The position numbers and the translations under genes were made by a program. This document shows, one piece after another, positions 1 to 12,176 of a DNA stretch of 64,000 nt. The notes beneath the pieces are model-generated. The model had not been told where the DNA came from. It searched no databases and saw only the letters and a program-made list of their open reading frames with translations. This DNA is from Campanula takesimana (Eukaryota > Streptophyta > Magnoliopsida > Asterales > Campanulaceae). The stretch covers positions 434,001 through 498,000 of the forward strand of contig JAOWBW010000043.1 of the NCBI GenBank assembly GCA_026119855.1. Direction: 5' to 3'. Position 1 is the first letter of the stretch. Each line of letters begins with the position of its first letter.

Positions 1-245
1 CCCCGATCTCGCACCCCTTTTCAAACCCCGAATCGGTCTAAACCCTGAAACTGACCTAGAACCCTCGATTTGGCTGTGCGGGACTTCCGTTAGCCTTATC
101 GGTGCATCGAATGGACGAACGGACTTCAAATTCATAATCAGAGCGAAAAAACGAGCAAACAGGCAAAAATTTCGTTTTTCGAGGTGCGGGACCGGAAACG
201 GGGCCTGCAACCCCCCGAACTGCTCGCTGTTATCCATTCTGTGCA

Positions 246-845
246 TTAAAAATATATTATTACCTTTCCTTGCTAATTGACATATTTCAAATACACCGGC
301 GTGACCACAAAATTATTCCAAGCAACTTTCATGTTGGGCCCGCGGACAACCGAGACACCGGAGCGCGCACAACGGAGCAGTTGCGGAGCGGAAAGCCGGA
401 GCTGAAAAGATGGTTATCCACATTGCAAAATATCTCAAAATATCTAAGCAAGTGGTCAAGAAGAGCAAAAATATATTATTGTTGTTCCTTGCTTATGAAA
501 ATATTTCAGATATACCGGCCTGACCAGAAAAATATTCCGAGCAACTTTCATGTTGGACCCGCGGACAACCGGGACACCGGAGGCCCGCACAACGGAGCAG
601 TTGCGGAGCGGAAAGTCGGAGCTGAAAAGATGGTTATCCACATTGCAAAATATCTCAAAATATCTTATCAATTGGTCAAGAAGAGGAAAAAATATATTAT
701 TGTCGTTCCTTGCTCATAAAAATATTTCAGATATACCGGCCTGACCAGAAAAATATTCCGAGCAACTTTCATGTTGGACCCGCGGACAACCGGAACACCG
801 GAGACGCGCACAACGGAGCAGTTGCGGAGTTAATGCCGGAACAGA
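246..845 (+). repeat. Three tandem copies of a ~220-bp repeat
   Basis: Three diverged direct copies start near 248, 466 and 687, each with an AT-rich 'aaaatatattatt' start. Each continues through 'gagcaactttcatgttggacccgcgg' type sequence to 'ggagcagttgcggag'; the third is truncated. They lie upstream of the TATA-like box of the LTR, so they look like U3 repeats. The 149-aa and shorter open frames here are by-products of the repeat and look non-coding. Confidence 0.85.
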
Positions 846-967
846 GATAAGGAAGATGACTTGAATCCTTAGTGTAAGAAGGATAGATAATGATATAAAA
901 AAATCACCTCCCTCCTCCAATTTACAACCAATTTACAACCTCCTTCCTCCATATTACCATCTCCCTC

Positions 968-985
968 ATCCATTATAAAAAAAAG
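968..985 (+). promoter_or_regulatory. TATA-like box of the Tat LTR
   Basis: The sequence 'cattataaaaaaaag' sits between the U3 repeats and a CA-rich, start-poor leader. It is the best candidate for the LTR core promoter. Position and motif only. Confidence 0.4.
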
Positions 986-2818
986 AATTCATTTTCACAC
1001 ATCACACACACACCACTCTCCATATTCACCACCACCCTTACTTGCTCTCTCTCAAGTAACCCTAAAACACCCTCAACCACCACCACACCACCACCATACC
1101 ACCATAGCACCACCACCACACAAACACTAAACTCAAACCCTTTCAAACACTAAGCAAAAGCCTTAGAAAACAAACCAAAAAAAAGACTTCCCTTGGAAGC
1201 AAAGGGAGCACAACCTAGGCCTTATTCTCACCTTGTAATCACCTCAAAGGGTAAGATGTAGTGTTCTTATGTAATTTCTTGAGAGGTTTATCCACTTGTT
1301 AGGCTAAACCTCCATTTTATATTCAAAGATACAATATTGATACTCTTTGTTGTTTTTTCTCTTCAAATGATATTATAATGATGTTTTGAGCTCTTGAGCA
1401 TGCTATGCTATTGATCTTGTGTATATATATCATGCATGAATGAGTATCAAATCCTTGTGTGTGTTTGATTCAAGGGATTTTCAAAGAACCAACTTGTTTC
1501 CCCTCAAAAAACCTTGAATCTGTCCATAGCTTGTAATATCACCTTGTGAGAACTCATGTAATCTGACTTAGAAGCATGTATAAATGTTGTTTTGTGTTGT
1601 TAATATGTATATATATGCATGTTCAAAGTTTCATGTTCATAGCTTTTCAATTGAGTTAGTTTTGATAGGTGTTTTCATGACATAAGTGAGATGCCAACAA
1701 TCTGTCCATATGGTACCTTACTGCATTATTGCTTTGTTTAGGCATAGAAAACTTAGGTTTTGGTCTTAGACCACAAAATAGAACTTGTTCTACACAGAAC
1801 AAGGAACATGAGTATCTAAATATAATATTTTTAGCCTCAGTGGAAGAGGCTCTTTCCATTTCTTGTTTGAGCTCTCTGTTCTCAGATTTGTGCTTGTCCA
1901 TTTCCGACATCAAAAAGTTAGAAGTGTTTTGAATGACTTAAACTTGTTTTTTGGACTTTAAAATCTCCAGATCTTAACTTTGACATGTTAGGAGAAACTT
2001 TCATGTTTTGTGTCCCCCATGATTCCCACGTTTTGATGATGAAAAAAGTGGATACGTTAGGGATGTATGAAATTCTGTCAGACTGGGCTGTGAAAAGAAT
2101 TTCCTTGCATGCTTTGTTTGAACACCATAACATGACCCTAAAATCAAGGGAAAAATCATGGTAGATGTTTAATGTGTTAGGAAGTTTTCTTGACCTTTAC
2201 TTTCCATATTGGATGAGTACAAGAACAGGTACACAAAGAAAGGTGCACAGCAGTCCCTGAAAATGTTTAGGGACGGTGTTTCGGACATTTATTTGTTTTG
2301 GGAATTGTTTCCCTTTTGTTGCAAATGTAAATATTAATCCCCCACCCATTTATGTGTTTTATTCACTGTATATAAATGATAAAACCATTTTCTAAAACCA
2401 AGTGTGAGTCCACCCAAATCGACTCCCATTTGTGAATAAAAATGAACCTTCCTAGAATAGGAAGACCTCCATATATTAAACCACCATTTTTTGTTAGGGC
2501 ACAAAATAGCAATTCAAAAGGCATAAAATGAATCTACGTGGCACGCATATAGAGACCATCATGGGCGAAGAGAATTCCTAACCCCTTCTCTCTTCGTAAC
2601 TTAGCCCCCGAACCCACTTTCTCTAAAAAAAGGTTTTTTCTTCGTTTTTCCTAAAATTAAAATGAGGTGGCGACTCTTGCAATTAAATCACAGCATCAAG
2701 AGGAAACCATTGTGCGGGAACCCAGCGCATTTCCAAAAGCGCATCAGCACGAGGCGAACCCGAATCACTTTTGCGAGCGATCATTTCGAGGTTCGGTTTC
2801 GAGCGCGGGCTCTCACAG

Positions 2819-3614
2819 TGACCCCATAGGATTATACTAAGTTGGCAATGAGTCTAACCAATGTCAAACCCATAAGTCATGAGCGGACTCTAGTAAGCCA
2901 TCATGACTACCCAATTAATATAAATTAACGAAGTTCGTTTATCCTCATAGAACATATCACAATCCTTTTGTCACGTGATATCATATTGAGCATAAGCCAT
3001 GGTCTAAGTCAACTTAAGTGCCCAATGCTTTCTCGATTCCGGGTAGATTGATATGAGCAAATGACATTGAACACATCAATTCATTTGGGCATGACCATGC
3101 ACTATCATCAATCTCACTCTCGAGTGGCCAAGCTTGATATATTTCTTTGATATAAAGAGGGACAACATTCCATCTTGACTTACCATTCTTCCCTACAAGA
3201 ATCTGATTGTGGCAATCGTAGCCTTTATAACTACCTGGTTAAGGGTAACGTTTGAATACGTCAAATACAACGTTCATCATGTGGAAGATGATGATAATAT
3301 CAGGTCTAAGGATTCCAATGATATAACTAAATAAGATTTAATTATGACATTTGACCATGACATAAATCTCATAGTGGGTCATATCCAGTACTTGTTCACC
3401 AACAAGTACCCATAAGTTTAATTTGTATCACATACACGTGATCATCATATAATCATCGATTAAACTTATACTAGTTCTTCATAAGTACGAGGGACGGGGA
3501 TTATTATAATAAACATGTAAAACAAATAATAATCCAAAGTTGTTATCTCCATAACAAATGAGAACATGATGTAACACAAGGCCTTTCTCAAGGGCCTAGG
3601 GCATAATCTCCAAG
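2819..3614 (-). mobile_element. Probable 3' LTR of the degenerate copia element
   Basis: On the minus strand the segment begins near 3614 with 'ttggagattatgccctagg', the kind of start seen in several plant copia LTRs. It runs down to the border with the Tat LTR at 2818/2819. It lies immediately downstream, in minus-strand sense, of the RNase H/RT side of the element. No matching 5' LTR was found, so the call rests on position and the terminal motif. Confidence 0.4.
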
Positions 3615-4439
3615 TATATGTTTAGATAAGACATTAGTTCCTTGATTTGTGCAATAAAAATTATTGGCACAGTGAAGGTCCATTAAATTAGTGACACTAG
3701 AAACAATTTCTAGTTTCCTAATTAGCCTTCTTATCCAAACAACTTTCTAGTTGCATCTGATGCTACTAGATACTCAACCTTTTGTAGAATTGTAATGGTA
3801 CATTTATAACTCTTCTAACACCATTATTAAACATAAACATGTATTTATACTACAATATTTTATCTTTGTTGGTTTGAAAGAATGCATCTATGTAACTATT
3901 ACAAGATCATCTTTCATTTCATCAAAGATCAAGAACGCATCATTTAGTTCCTTTTCAAGTACATAAGGATGTTTCTTAACTAGTGACTTTCACTAGAGTA
4001 CGATTAGTATTATCTCATCATACTCCAAGTATATGAGACAACCAGTCTTAGCACATAAACATGGCTTACATGATAGATCCAATTGCCGAAGCATATGGAA
4101 TTCTAATCATGTACTCTTGCTCATTAGTCTTCCAATAAGACTAAATCTTGTTAAGAGTGATTCCATTAGACATTTGCAAGTAACCTCTCTAAGAGTCTTG
4201 CATAGTGAACCTTTTAATATCTTGTCTGTATTAGTACCTTGACTTCAACCAATCATCCTTTCAGATTTATCTCCATAAATCTAAATTCCAAGGATATAAG
4301 CGGCTTTATCTAAGTCTTTCATTTAGAAACTCTTTCAAAATGAATTATATGTCGACCATATATATTAGACTAGGAATAATGTTACGCTCCCACTAAATTT
4401 ATTGTAATCACAATCAAACTCTTTGAATACTACATCAAA

Positions 4440-4760
4440 ATGAAATTTCACTCCCATTAGTTTGCTTCAATCCATCTCATGGATTTCTGCAACTTGCATA
4501 TTTTATTGGAATTTTATGGATCAAAACTTTAGGTTGTATCAAACACATCCTAAAGTATGTTCCTGTTAAGGAATGCAGTTTTGACATCCATTTGTCATAT
4601 TTCATATTCAAAATATGAGCTCATGACAATTAAAATTCTAATAACATTAAGCATGACTACAGGTGATAAAGTTTCATCATAATCGATATTATGAATTAAC
4701 TTTTCTCAATTAGTCTTGCTTTATCTATATGCACCTTGCGATCCATGTCCGTTTTCTCCA
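4440..4760 (-). pseudogene. Copia reverse transcriptase remnant
   Basis: Minus-strand translation gives recognisable pieces of the copia RT: a 'SPVVMLN-IRIL' block, 'YEI*QMDVKTAFLN' about 20 residues later, then 'NKICKLQKS'. These match the conserved order of the RVT_2 fold (the MDVKTAFLN motif carries a catalytic aspartate region). At least three stop codons interrupt about 100 codons, including one at the usual Trp before QMDV. No function can remain. Confidence 0.75.
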
Positions 4761-6659
4761 AGAAAACTCATTTTCTATCTTATGGTTTTAAGCCTTAGGG
4801 TAGAACAATCAAATTCGAAACTTGATTATGATACATGAATTGCATTTTTAGATTTCATGACTCCAAGTCATTAATCTAAGTCCAGAGCGGACTTTTCATC
4901 TTGATAGGTGATAGGTCAATTATTCTTAATGATATCTTCCTTATTACTTTCCATTATGAGAAATTAATATTTCTTGTTATAGATAGTATTCTATCATATA
5001 TGCAAATAATTTGTGTATACTTGAACGAATTTCCACAACTCCTTGTTAAACATTGTTCAATTTCCATCTTTAGGTTCTATATCATTTTCTGGGTCTCAAA
5101 CTCTTCGAGATACATTTTACTCCCACTAGTTCTTTAGAGATAAACGATTTATCTAGAAAGTACTACTTTGAGTAACAAACGATTTGTACTCATTAAAGGG
5201 TGTAAAATCAATATCATTAAGATATCCCATAAAATACATTAATTAGATTTGGGTGTGATTTTGTCCAAGACAACACCTTTCACAAAAATATCACGTCACA
5301 AATCTTTATGAAAGACAAAGCAAGTTTTCTTTCATTCCATATCTCATAGGGTATCAGTCGAACCTCCTTAGATGAAACTCAATTTAGTGTAAGCGCAGCT
5401 GTTTTCAGCACATAATCCAGAAGGTTAATTAAAGATCAATTTGACTTATTATAAGGTGAAAGACAGCAGTTTGCAGACAACCTGCAGATTTCTGTAAACA
5501 GGGGCCTTACGGCTCATTACTAGGCGTACGCCTAAATAGCAGCCGTACAGATGTTGTTTCCAGATCCTGTTTTTCTTATTCTGCAGACTTTTTGCAAAAT
5601 TCTCATCAAGTCCATGTTTCAAATATTCATTACTTTGATCAGATCAGAGTACACTTAATACTTTTGCCATGCGTTATTGAAATCCTCTCTAGCATTGTTA
5701 CTTTAATGAACTACATACATCAATATGTATTAGTTCAAAAGAGTACTTCATTTTACTACTATTAGTAAAAGGCGTCTTGATCAATATCCAAGATTCACAT
5801 ATCTCACATGATTCGAAATCATGTTAATTTAAAAGTCCGTCCCATGGAATTTTAGATATGTGTCTCTTATCATTTGATATAGACATCAATGCTTAAAGAA
5901 TGTAACGCTTACATCCTTGGATTCAGATTTCCATTATTTATGTTATAATCATTATTTTGTTCTTCCAAGATAAGGATATAAGGTCCCATCATATGATTAA
6001 CAATACAATAAAGTGAATCATATTTAATAGAGCACTTTCTTATTCGAAATAAGAAATATCCATAATCTACTAATGAAGAAACTAAAATAATATTTCTACT
6101 TAAAGTAGGAACATCACAATATTTTTCAAAACAAATATGAACCCACTAGGTAAAGACACTTCACAAGTTCCTATGATTAATGTTGCAACATTTGCATCAT
6201 TATCAACAAATAGGTTAATCTTTACCTTCCTTAAGTAGTCTTTATATTTCTCAAGTCTTACACATTTATACAAATGTGGGATCCATATCCGGTATCCAAT
6301 ACCTAAGAACTTAGAAGTAGAATTTTAACATAAATACTTGAAGCGGTAGTCCTACTACCCTTCCTTTTGATCTTTTAATTCAAATTGTAATTCTTCCAAT
6401 GATCAATCATATTTCCATGGTAGCAATTACATCCTTAGGATTTTAGGTTTAGCCACAAATATTTCCTTTTAGGCTTGGAAACTCTTGTCTTGCCTTTATC
6501 TTAAATCCTTGTCCTTATTAACCTTTAGAGTTTGAGAAGGTTTCCATTTAATATTAAGACTGAGCATTTTAAACATCAAATGTCGCTTATGAATTAATAT
6601 CAAATCCGTTTGTTAGTTCCAAACTAACTTGATTACCAACCCAACTAAGGTAATTAATA

Positions 6660-6990
6660 TGTCTCTCCATGTTCAAAACATGAGAACTTATTAACATACC
6701 TTTCAGTCATTATATGAATGTTAGGCTCTAATCAATCTCAAATTTTACTTGCCTTTCTTGCTTGTAGGAATGCTTCCTACGCGATTGCTTATCACATAAG
6801 CATCCATATGTTTTAGATACTTCTAAAGTTCCAAACATTTGGTAGCAAGTCGTAGGACAATTGACATCCATAGAATCATCCACATGTTTCTAATCAATGT
6901 CTTTGTCCGTCATTGAGGCATTAGGTTTCTTAGGAATGGGATTTATTAAGAATTCATAACTTCCATTCTTGCTTTAGAATAATTCTTAAG
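6660..6990 (-). pseudogene. Copia gag remnant
   Basis: Minus-strand translation contains 'NPIPKKPNASMTDKD' and then 'KHVDDSMDVNCP', resembling the start of a copia capsid (the H-V/W-x-D-x-A/S-M/L-D block) upstream of the RT remnant. There are stops in frame. The match is short and judged by eye. Confidence 0.45.
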
Positions 6991-7064
6991 CTCATGACTA
7001 GGTCGAATAAGTTAATCATATTCTCTTTATGTGGGGAAAATCGTAATAATTAACATGATTATAG

Positions 7065-8235
7065 TTTTTTTTTTTTTTTTTTTTTTGGCGAAAGGAGGAC
7101 GGCACCTCCCTAAATTTTATTAATAAAGATCCAAAAATACAAACATGGTGGGGGACATGACAACCTCAACCACCAAGAATGAAAAACTAGGGAGGATGCC
7201 TTATACATACCATAAGGTCCTCTACAAAGAAGGGAGGGGTAACTAGAGAACATAGAAATTAAAATATACAAATATCTAGCCATTAGAAAACAAAACTAGT
7301 GAGAACGAATATGAGGAAACCGAGTCTTGTCCAAAACCAAGCAGCCCTTACACTTGAAAGGGAGATCACTAAGGGAGCTGAAAATCAGATTTCTCTCTTG
7401 ATCCGCAGCTATGTTTGCCAAACCATCCGCAACACCATTACCTTCTCGAAGAATATGAGTAACCCGAACCTCCATTTGTCCCATAAGATGATGAATGTGA
7501 GCTATGATATACCATATTTCCCACGGAATATGATACTCTCTAACAATAATACGCATCAAAACTTGAGAATCAACTTCCAGCCAAATATTTTGATAACCAC
7601 GAGCTTGGGCAATCATAAGACCCTCTCTAGCTGCTAAAGCCTCAGCCATCATATTAGAGTGGTGCCCATAAAAGGAAGAGAAACCGTAGATAAAATTGCC
7701 ATTATGATCTCGGAAAATCCCACCACTGGATGCGATGCCCAGATTACCTCTAGAAACTCCGTCCGTGTTAAGCTTAACTTCATTATAGAGAGGGCAGTCC
7801 CAATAAATTAAACGGATAGGCGGAGGGGTATAAGGTTTTGGATTCAAACAAATCATAGGGAAAGAAAGGGAGAACGCAGAGGCAATGAGAGTCACATGAT
7901 TTCTAACCTTATGAATGACCGAATTGGGGCAAATCATATTCTTTCAAATCTTCTTTTATTCCGAGCACACCATAATTCCCACATGAGTAGAGCTGGGAGA
8001 ATACGAGTCAACCAATTGGAAACACTTGAGGCCGAGTGTGATGTGCCTTGCCATCAGCTTATAAGGGCTTGATTCAAGCTGCCCCAAAACATCCGAATAC
8101 CACAAACACCACTAAAATAACCCCACACGGTTTTAGCCACCTCCCCATGAAGCAGAATATGAGATGTCGATTCCTCATTAGCCATTAGACAACAATCACA
8201 CTTAGACGCCATATGAATGCCCCGAGATTTAATTC
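7065..8235 (-). mobile_element. 5'-truncated L1-type LINE insertion
   Basis: The insert is bounded by a perfect 14-bp direct repeat TAACATGATTATAG (7051-7064 and 8236-8249). It starts with 22 T at 7065-7086, the complement of a poly-A tail, so the element lies on the minus strand. Target duplication, terminal poly-A and 5' truncation are the hallmarks of target-primed reverse transcription. It interrupts the old copia element and is therefore younger. It retains only the C-terminal end of ORF2 plus the 3' UTR. Confidence 0.93.
7296..8235 (-). pseudogene. LINE ORF2 C-terminus: zf-RVT and RNase H
   Basis: The 5' part (about 8235-7940) encodes a zinc-binding reverse-transcriptase C-terminal region (zf-RVT type) with 'CDCC' and 'ESTSHILLHGEVAKTVW'. 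One stop interrupts it, and a frameshift follows near 7940. The longest open frame (7296-7937, 213 codons) is an RNase H domain with the acidic residues of the family: D in 'LNTDG', E in 'AEALAAREGL', D in 'LEVDS' and D in 'GVADGLA'. Plant L1 elements usually end with this domain, which removes RNA from RNA:DNA hybrids. The copy is dead because the RT and endonuclease are missing. Confidence 0.9.
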
Positions 8236-9091
8236 TAACATGATTATAGTTTAAAAGATTCTACAAAATATGCAAATAAATATACACATATATTTCATAC
8301 CATTATCATTTAGAGACATTTAATGTATTTCATAAATACTCCCACACAATACAATAATTGTATAATATAATTTAAGTGGGCTAAGATCTAACTTTAATTT
8401 AATTTCAAGTCCGCGGAGGTGATACTGCTCAAAATTAAATTAATTGGGCAGACAACTCCTTGTCAATCATATCATATATGACTCTTAGATCCTTTATGAG
8501 ATTTTAAACATCATATGTCTAACATGTTTTAATCTCATCAGTGCCTTTAGGCCCAAAACCCTTTTGATGACCTAATTAAGTCAAACCATTTTAAGCGTAT
8601 AGGAATAACTCTTTCCTCATCTTGCTCATAGATGAATAGAATTAATGCGCCTCGCCATGGTAGAGCCCGCATAAAACTACCCATGTACTCACAAGTGTTT
8701 TAATAATGGATTTGGCACTTGACTTAAATTTTCAAGAAGGTTTTTTTGCATAGAGATATGCATCATATATTTAATTATGTCAAACATAATATAATATAGT
8801 CTTTGCATAAAGGATGTTAACTAATCAAATTAATTAACAGAAGCAAAATCTTGTGATTTAATTATGAAGCAACATTATGGGGATGGAATCTAAATTATCT
8901 GTAAACAATTTACATATAAGATATTTCATTCGTATTCCCAGAAACAAGTTGTAAGCCTGCCATTGGTCCATGCAATGAATTAATCCAAATTTAGTTTCAT
9001 TCTCTTGCAAACAATTTGCACTTTGTTCATAGGGTTAAATTCTGAAACTTTTGAATCCGTAGAACATATATAAATTAAGAGCATAAAATGC

Positions 9092-9200
9092 ACGGTCGAA
9101 ACTAAACCAAAAGGCATCCACAATCCCGTACTAAGATCAAGAAAACAAGTAACTTCTCTATACGGTCGAAACTAAGCCAAAAGGCATCCACATTCCTGTA
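9092..9200. repeat. Short tandem duplication, 70-bp offset
   Basis: Two ~39-bp copies ('acggtcgaaactaa' through 'ggcatccaca..c.gta') occupy 9092-9130 and 9162-9200, differing at a few sites. They lie at the right end of the degenerate copia region. Confidence 0.8.
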
Positions 9201-9714
9201 TAGATTGGTCACTTGTTTCAAGAGCTTTTCATTGTCTCTTATTCTCAAAGATTACAGCAATCCTAAACTCTTTAGAATTCTGATTTCTACAATTCTTTTC
9301 TGGATTTTTGATTGAAAACTGTTTCAGGAAACACGATTTCGAAAACCAGCCGTCTGACAACAGTTTCAGTTTCCAGATTTAAATTCTCTAAACAATTTAC
9401 AGAACAATCTGAACACCAGAAAATAGAGAAACTTTCGGGAATTTTGGATAGGCGCCGTACGACAACTCACAGCCGTTCGGCTTTGAGCCAGCCGTACGGC
9501 TGCCTTTTCCAGATTCCCAGAATTTTCAGTTTTTCAGAAATTCGATCAATCCATTTATCGTGTTAGAGCTAGACTCAAAGGTCTTGATGCACATTCTTAA
9601 CAAGGATTACCACCCGGTGAGTAAGCCCCAAAACTCTCTCTAGCTTTCTCTCTCTAAACTTTCTTCTCTTCCCCGTCGCTAGGGTTTCTTGCCCTAGGGG
9701 CAGTGGCTTCGGCC

Positions 9715-11316
9715 ATGGCTTCTTCCTCCAATTTCTTCACATCGTTGAACTCTAGTAATAGTAACCCTTATTATGTTCCGTCTCCTAACACCGTTTCTCA
9801 GATCTCAAACCCTAATATTCTTGCCGCGGCTCACGTTTCAAACGTAAACCCTAATGACCCAGTGCCGCAAAGCGTATCTCCCTCTCCTAATCCTGTTCCA
9901 TTACAGAATAATGAATCCCAAAACCCTAAGCTACCAGTGTCCAAATCTTTTGCTGGCCTTTTCTCAGCAGCCGCCATACATAACTCTTCCTTACCTAATA
10001 TCCCTACTGGCAATCATAAAGGTACGCCTTCTGTGAAATTGTCCAAGGAGTTGATTGAGACGTTCACTAAACCTTTCAGATTCACGTTGGTGGGAAATTT
10101 CATGCACGGGAAGCCAACGATGGAGGATGCTCGTATTTCCTTTGCAAAATTTCAGCTTAAAGGAGACTACAAACTCGGTCATCTTGATTCGAAGCACATT
10201 CTAATTCAATTGGCTAACAAAAATGATTATCAGCGTCTCTTCATGAAGGAGGTCTGGTACGTTCATCGTTTTCCCATGAGAACCCTAGCATGGTCCCCAT
10301 CATGGAGACCTGATACAGAATCTCCTTTTGTTCCAATTTGGGTAGGGTTCCCAAGGCTGCCGGTTTATTTAATGAATAAATCTTTTCTATTTGCTGCTGC
10401 CTCCATGATTAGGACTCCACTTTTGCTTGATAAGGCAAAAACGGAGCTCTCACGCCCCAGCATTGCTAAGATTTTAATCAAGGTTGATGCTTTGAAGAAA
10501 TTTCCAAATGAGATCTTTATAGATTGTGGGGATGCGTGTCCAAGCTTTTATCAGAAAATTGAATATGATGTGATCCCGAAGTATTGCAAACATTGCCTAA
10601 TGTTTGGCCATGATGTATCTTTCTGTCTCAAAACTAACCCTAAATTAATTCCTCAATCTTCAAAGCAGAATGTCGAAAAACCTGCTAAGGTTTTTGTGCC
10701 GAAAGTTAATGAGGTTAAGGATGCTGATTCTAATCCAGGTGCTAGTGTGAAGGAGGGTGTTGAACCCCGTTCAGAGTTAGGTCCGAACCAGGTTGAGCAG
10801 AAAGAAGGTAGTTCTAACTCTAGTAAGGGTCAAGGTCCTATGGCTCTTATTATTGCTAGACGAGGGAAACCTATTCCGGATGCTGTGAATAAAATCCTTC
10901 AAAAAGTAACTTCTGAAGTTATTAAAGGTGATGATTTACTTGTCTCAACCTCTATTCATGATAATAATGTGGGTGGTACTGCAAATGAAGAGGTTGTTTT
11001 GCAAAATGATAAGAATGTGGGTGGAACTGCAAATGAAGATGTGGTTTTGAAAAATGTTGAGAGCCTCAAAGCTCAATTTACTGGTAATAATGTTCAGTGT
11101 GTGGAGGATACTAATATGCTGAAATCTGATGAGAATGTCATTATTGATTATTTGAATTTATCTCCTCATCTCAATACTGCTTCTTCCTCTTATGTTACGG
11201 ATAGGGCTGGCTCTACCCCTTTTAATGGTTGGGATAAGAATAAGCCTGATCCTAATGGCTTCATTACCGTGAAATCTAGGAGAAACCGGGGTAGATATGC
11301 CTCTCCTTCTTCTTAA
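9715..11316 (+). CDS. LINE ORF1 protein (DUF4283, CCHC zinc knuckle)
   Basis: This is a 533-residue open frame. The ATG at 9715 is in a good plant context (gccATGg); an upstream in-frame GTG is not a likely start. Residues 1-100 are Ser/Asn/Pro-rich. About 109-270 resembles the DUF4283 domain of plant L1 ORF1 ('TLVGNFMHGKPT', 'WVGFPRLP'). A CCHC knuckle with C-x2-C-x4-H-x4-C spacing (CKHCLMFGHDVSFC) lies near residue 290. The tail is acidic and repetitive, with two 'NVGGTANE' repeats, and ends in Arg-rich 'SRRNRGRYASPSS'. ORF1 proteins bind LINE RNA and form the retrotransposition particle. The frame is intact, but ORF2 is truncated, so this copy could act only in trans. Confidence 0.9.
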   Translation: MASSSNFFTSLNSSNSNPYYVPSPNTVSQISNPNILAAAHVSNVNPNDPVPQSVSPSPNPVPLQNNESQNPKLPVSKSFAGLFSAAAIHNSSLPNIPTGNHKGTPSVKLSKELIETFTKPFRFTLVGNFMHGKPTMEDARISFAKFQLKGDYKLGHLDSKHILIQLANKNDYQRLFMKEVWYVHRFPMRTLAWSPSWRPDTESPFVPIWVGFPRLPVYLMNKSFLFAAASMIRTPLLLDKAKTELSRPSIAKILIKVDALKKFPNEIFIDCGDACPSFYQKIEYDVIPKYCKHCLMFGHDVSFCLKTNPKLIPQSSKQNVEKPAKVFVPKVNEVKDADSNPGASVKEGVEPRSELGPNQVEQKEGSSNSSKGQGPMALIIARRGKPIPDAVNKILQKVTSEVIKGDDLLVSTSIHDNNVGGTANEEVVLQNDKNVGGTANEDVVLKNVESLKAQFTGNNVQCVEDTNMLKSDENVIIDYLNLSPHLNTASSSYVTDRAGSTPFNGWDKNKPDPNGFITVKSRRNRGRYASPSS

Positions 11317-11350
11317 TTTCTGATTCTCTTACTTCTCCATAATTGTTTTA

Positions 11351-11888
11351 ATGGTATCTATTATAAGTTGGAACCTCCGTGGTATTGCTAATTCTGCCAC
11401 TGTGAGGCGTGTTAAAAGTTTATTTCGTATTCATGGAGCTTCTGCTATGGCTATTTATGAGCCCAAGCAACCTTCTGGAATGTTGAACGAGTTTATTCGT
11501 AAATTAAATTGTAGTGGCGGATTGTCTAATAATTGTGGCAGGATTTAGTTTTTATCTTTACTTGTGATGTTTTTCATGATAGTGTCCAAGCCCTCACGGT
11601 TCAAGTTACTCATGGTTTATGGCCGTCTCCTATTTTGATCACTTGCGTGCATGCTAGCTGCAACAAGTATGAAAGAAGAGAGTTATGGGATGATTTGCAT
11701 AATCTGAGTACTACAGGGTTGCCTTGGCTGGTTGTCGGTGATTTTAACTGTGTTTTGGATCAGAATGAAAATATTGGAGGCCATGCCATTACTCCCAGTA
11801 AGACTATTGAATTTTCAGATACGATTCAATTTGCCTCTCTCATTGATGCTGGATATTCTGGTTCTAAGTTCACTTGGTGGAATAAGCG
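11351..11888 (+). pseudogene. LINE ORF2 endonuclease domain, truncated
   Basis: The start 'MVSIISWNLRGI' is typical of the apurinic-type endonuclease of plant L1 ORF2 (N at the metal site in 'SWN', E in 'EPKQ'). Further on, 'VVGDFNCVLDQNENIGG' carries the D-x-N motif, and 'FTWWNKR' follows. A frameshift at about 11540 (stop at 11546-11548) splits the domain into two frames. The protein ends where the Tat LTR was inserted, before the last catalytic histidine and the whole RT. In intact elements this enzyme nicks target DNA. Confidence 0.88.
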
Positions 11889-12130
11889 TGTGTGTGAATA
11901 CGTGTGATTGAATTTGGGATATTCATAGTAACATTAAAATTATGAGAGTCGCCACGCCGTTTTAATTAAAGCCAAAACATTGAGAAAAAGCATGTTTAAT
12001 GGGTTCGGGGGTCAAATTACAACAAGAGAAGAATATTGGACGTTATCACTCCTATTGCCCGAATTGATCGGTTTTTCTATCATGATGAATGTGTTAGTAG
12101 TGTGTTAGTGTTTGAGACCGGATCCGAAGA

Positions 12131-12176
12131 TTGCATACGTTCCTCTCAATGTGAGAAGCTCAGGTCAGCGTAGTTC
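12131..12176 (+). promoter_or_regulatory. Conserved Tat dyad, copy 1 (in LTR F)
   Basis: 'ttgcatacgttcctctca' and 'cagcgtagttc' flank an inner inverted repeat CTCTCA/TGAGAA. The closest relative is the copy in element B ('ttgcctacgttcctcc...ggctcaggt'). Confidence 0.5.

Larger units (their letters stand above)
1..2818 (+). mobile_element. Tat/Ogre-type Ty3-gypsy LTR, 3' part (element G)
   Basis: This is non-coding sequence with LTR architecture: upstream tandem repeats, a TATA-like box near 971-980, a CA-rich leader, then a long U5. Near the 3' end it has the motif TGGCGACTCT (2668-2677) after a C-rich stretch 'cttagcccccgaaccca', the same order seen in the other Tat LTRs of this window. It ends in CTCACA at 2818, where the sequence changes abruptly to AT-rich copia remnant. 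No primer site follows, so this is a 3' LTR, solo LTR or fragment. The 5' end lies outside the window. At least 2.8 kb would be long, but Ogre-type LTRs can reach several kb. The lineage call rests on shared U5 motifs, not on coding sequence. Confidence 0.55.
2819..9300 (-). mobile_element. Highly degenerate Ty1/copia element
   Basis: This AT-rich region has no long open frame, yet minus-strand translation recovers copia signatures in the expected order. LTR-like sequence lies at the low-coordinate end (to about 3614), RT remnants at about 4440-4760 and gag remnants at about 6660-6990. It therefore reads 5' to 3' from high to low coordinates. Every domain is broken by many stops and indels, so it is old. 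A 1.17-kb L1 copy splits it at 7065-8235. The right boundary is not visible; 8250-9300 may be leader or 5' LTR. The integrase region (roughly 5.0-6.5 kb) was not resolved by eye. Confidence 0.6.
9580..11888 (+). mobile_element. L1-type LINE, 5' half
   Basis: A pyrimidine-rich 5' UTR (about 9620-9700) leads into ORF1 (9715-11316). After 34 bp an ORF2 start follows at 11351. ORF2 stops being recognisable at about 11888, where a minus-strand Tat LTR begins, so the rest of the LINE was displaced or lost. The exact 5' boundary is uncertain. ORF1 is uninterrupted, so this insertion is much younger than the copia wreck to its left. Confidence 0.85.

Noticed and set aside
270..719. 149-codon open frame at the window start
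   Set aside because: It is two translated copies of the 220-bp tandem repeat in an LTR U3.
9312..9566. 84-codon plus-strand open frame before the LINE
   Set aside because: It lies in copia debris with no domain; composition is like the surrounding non-coding DNA.
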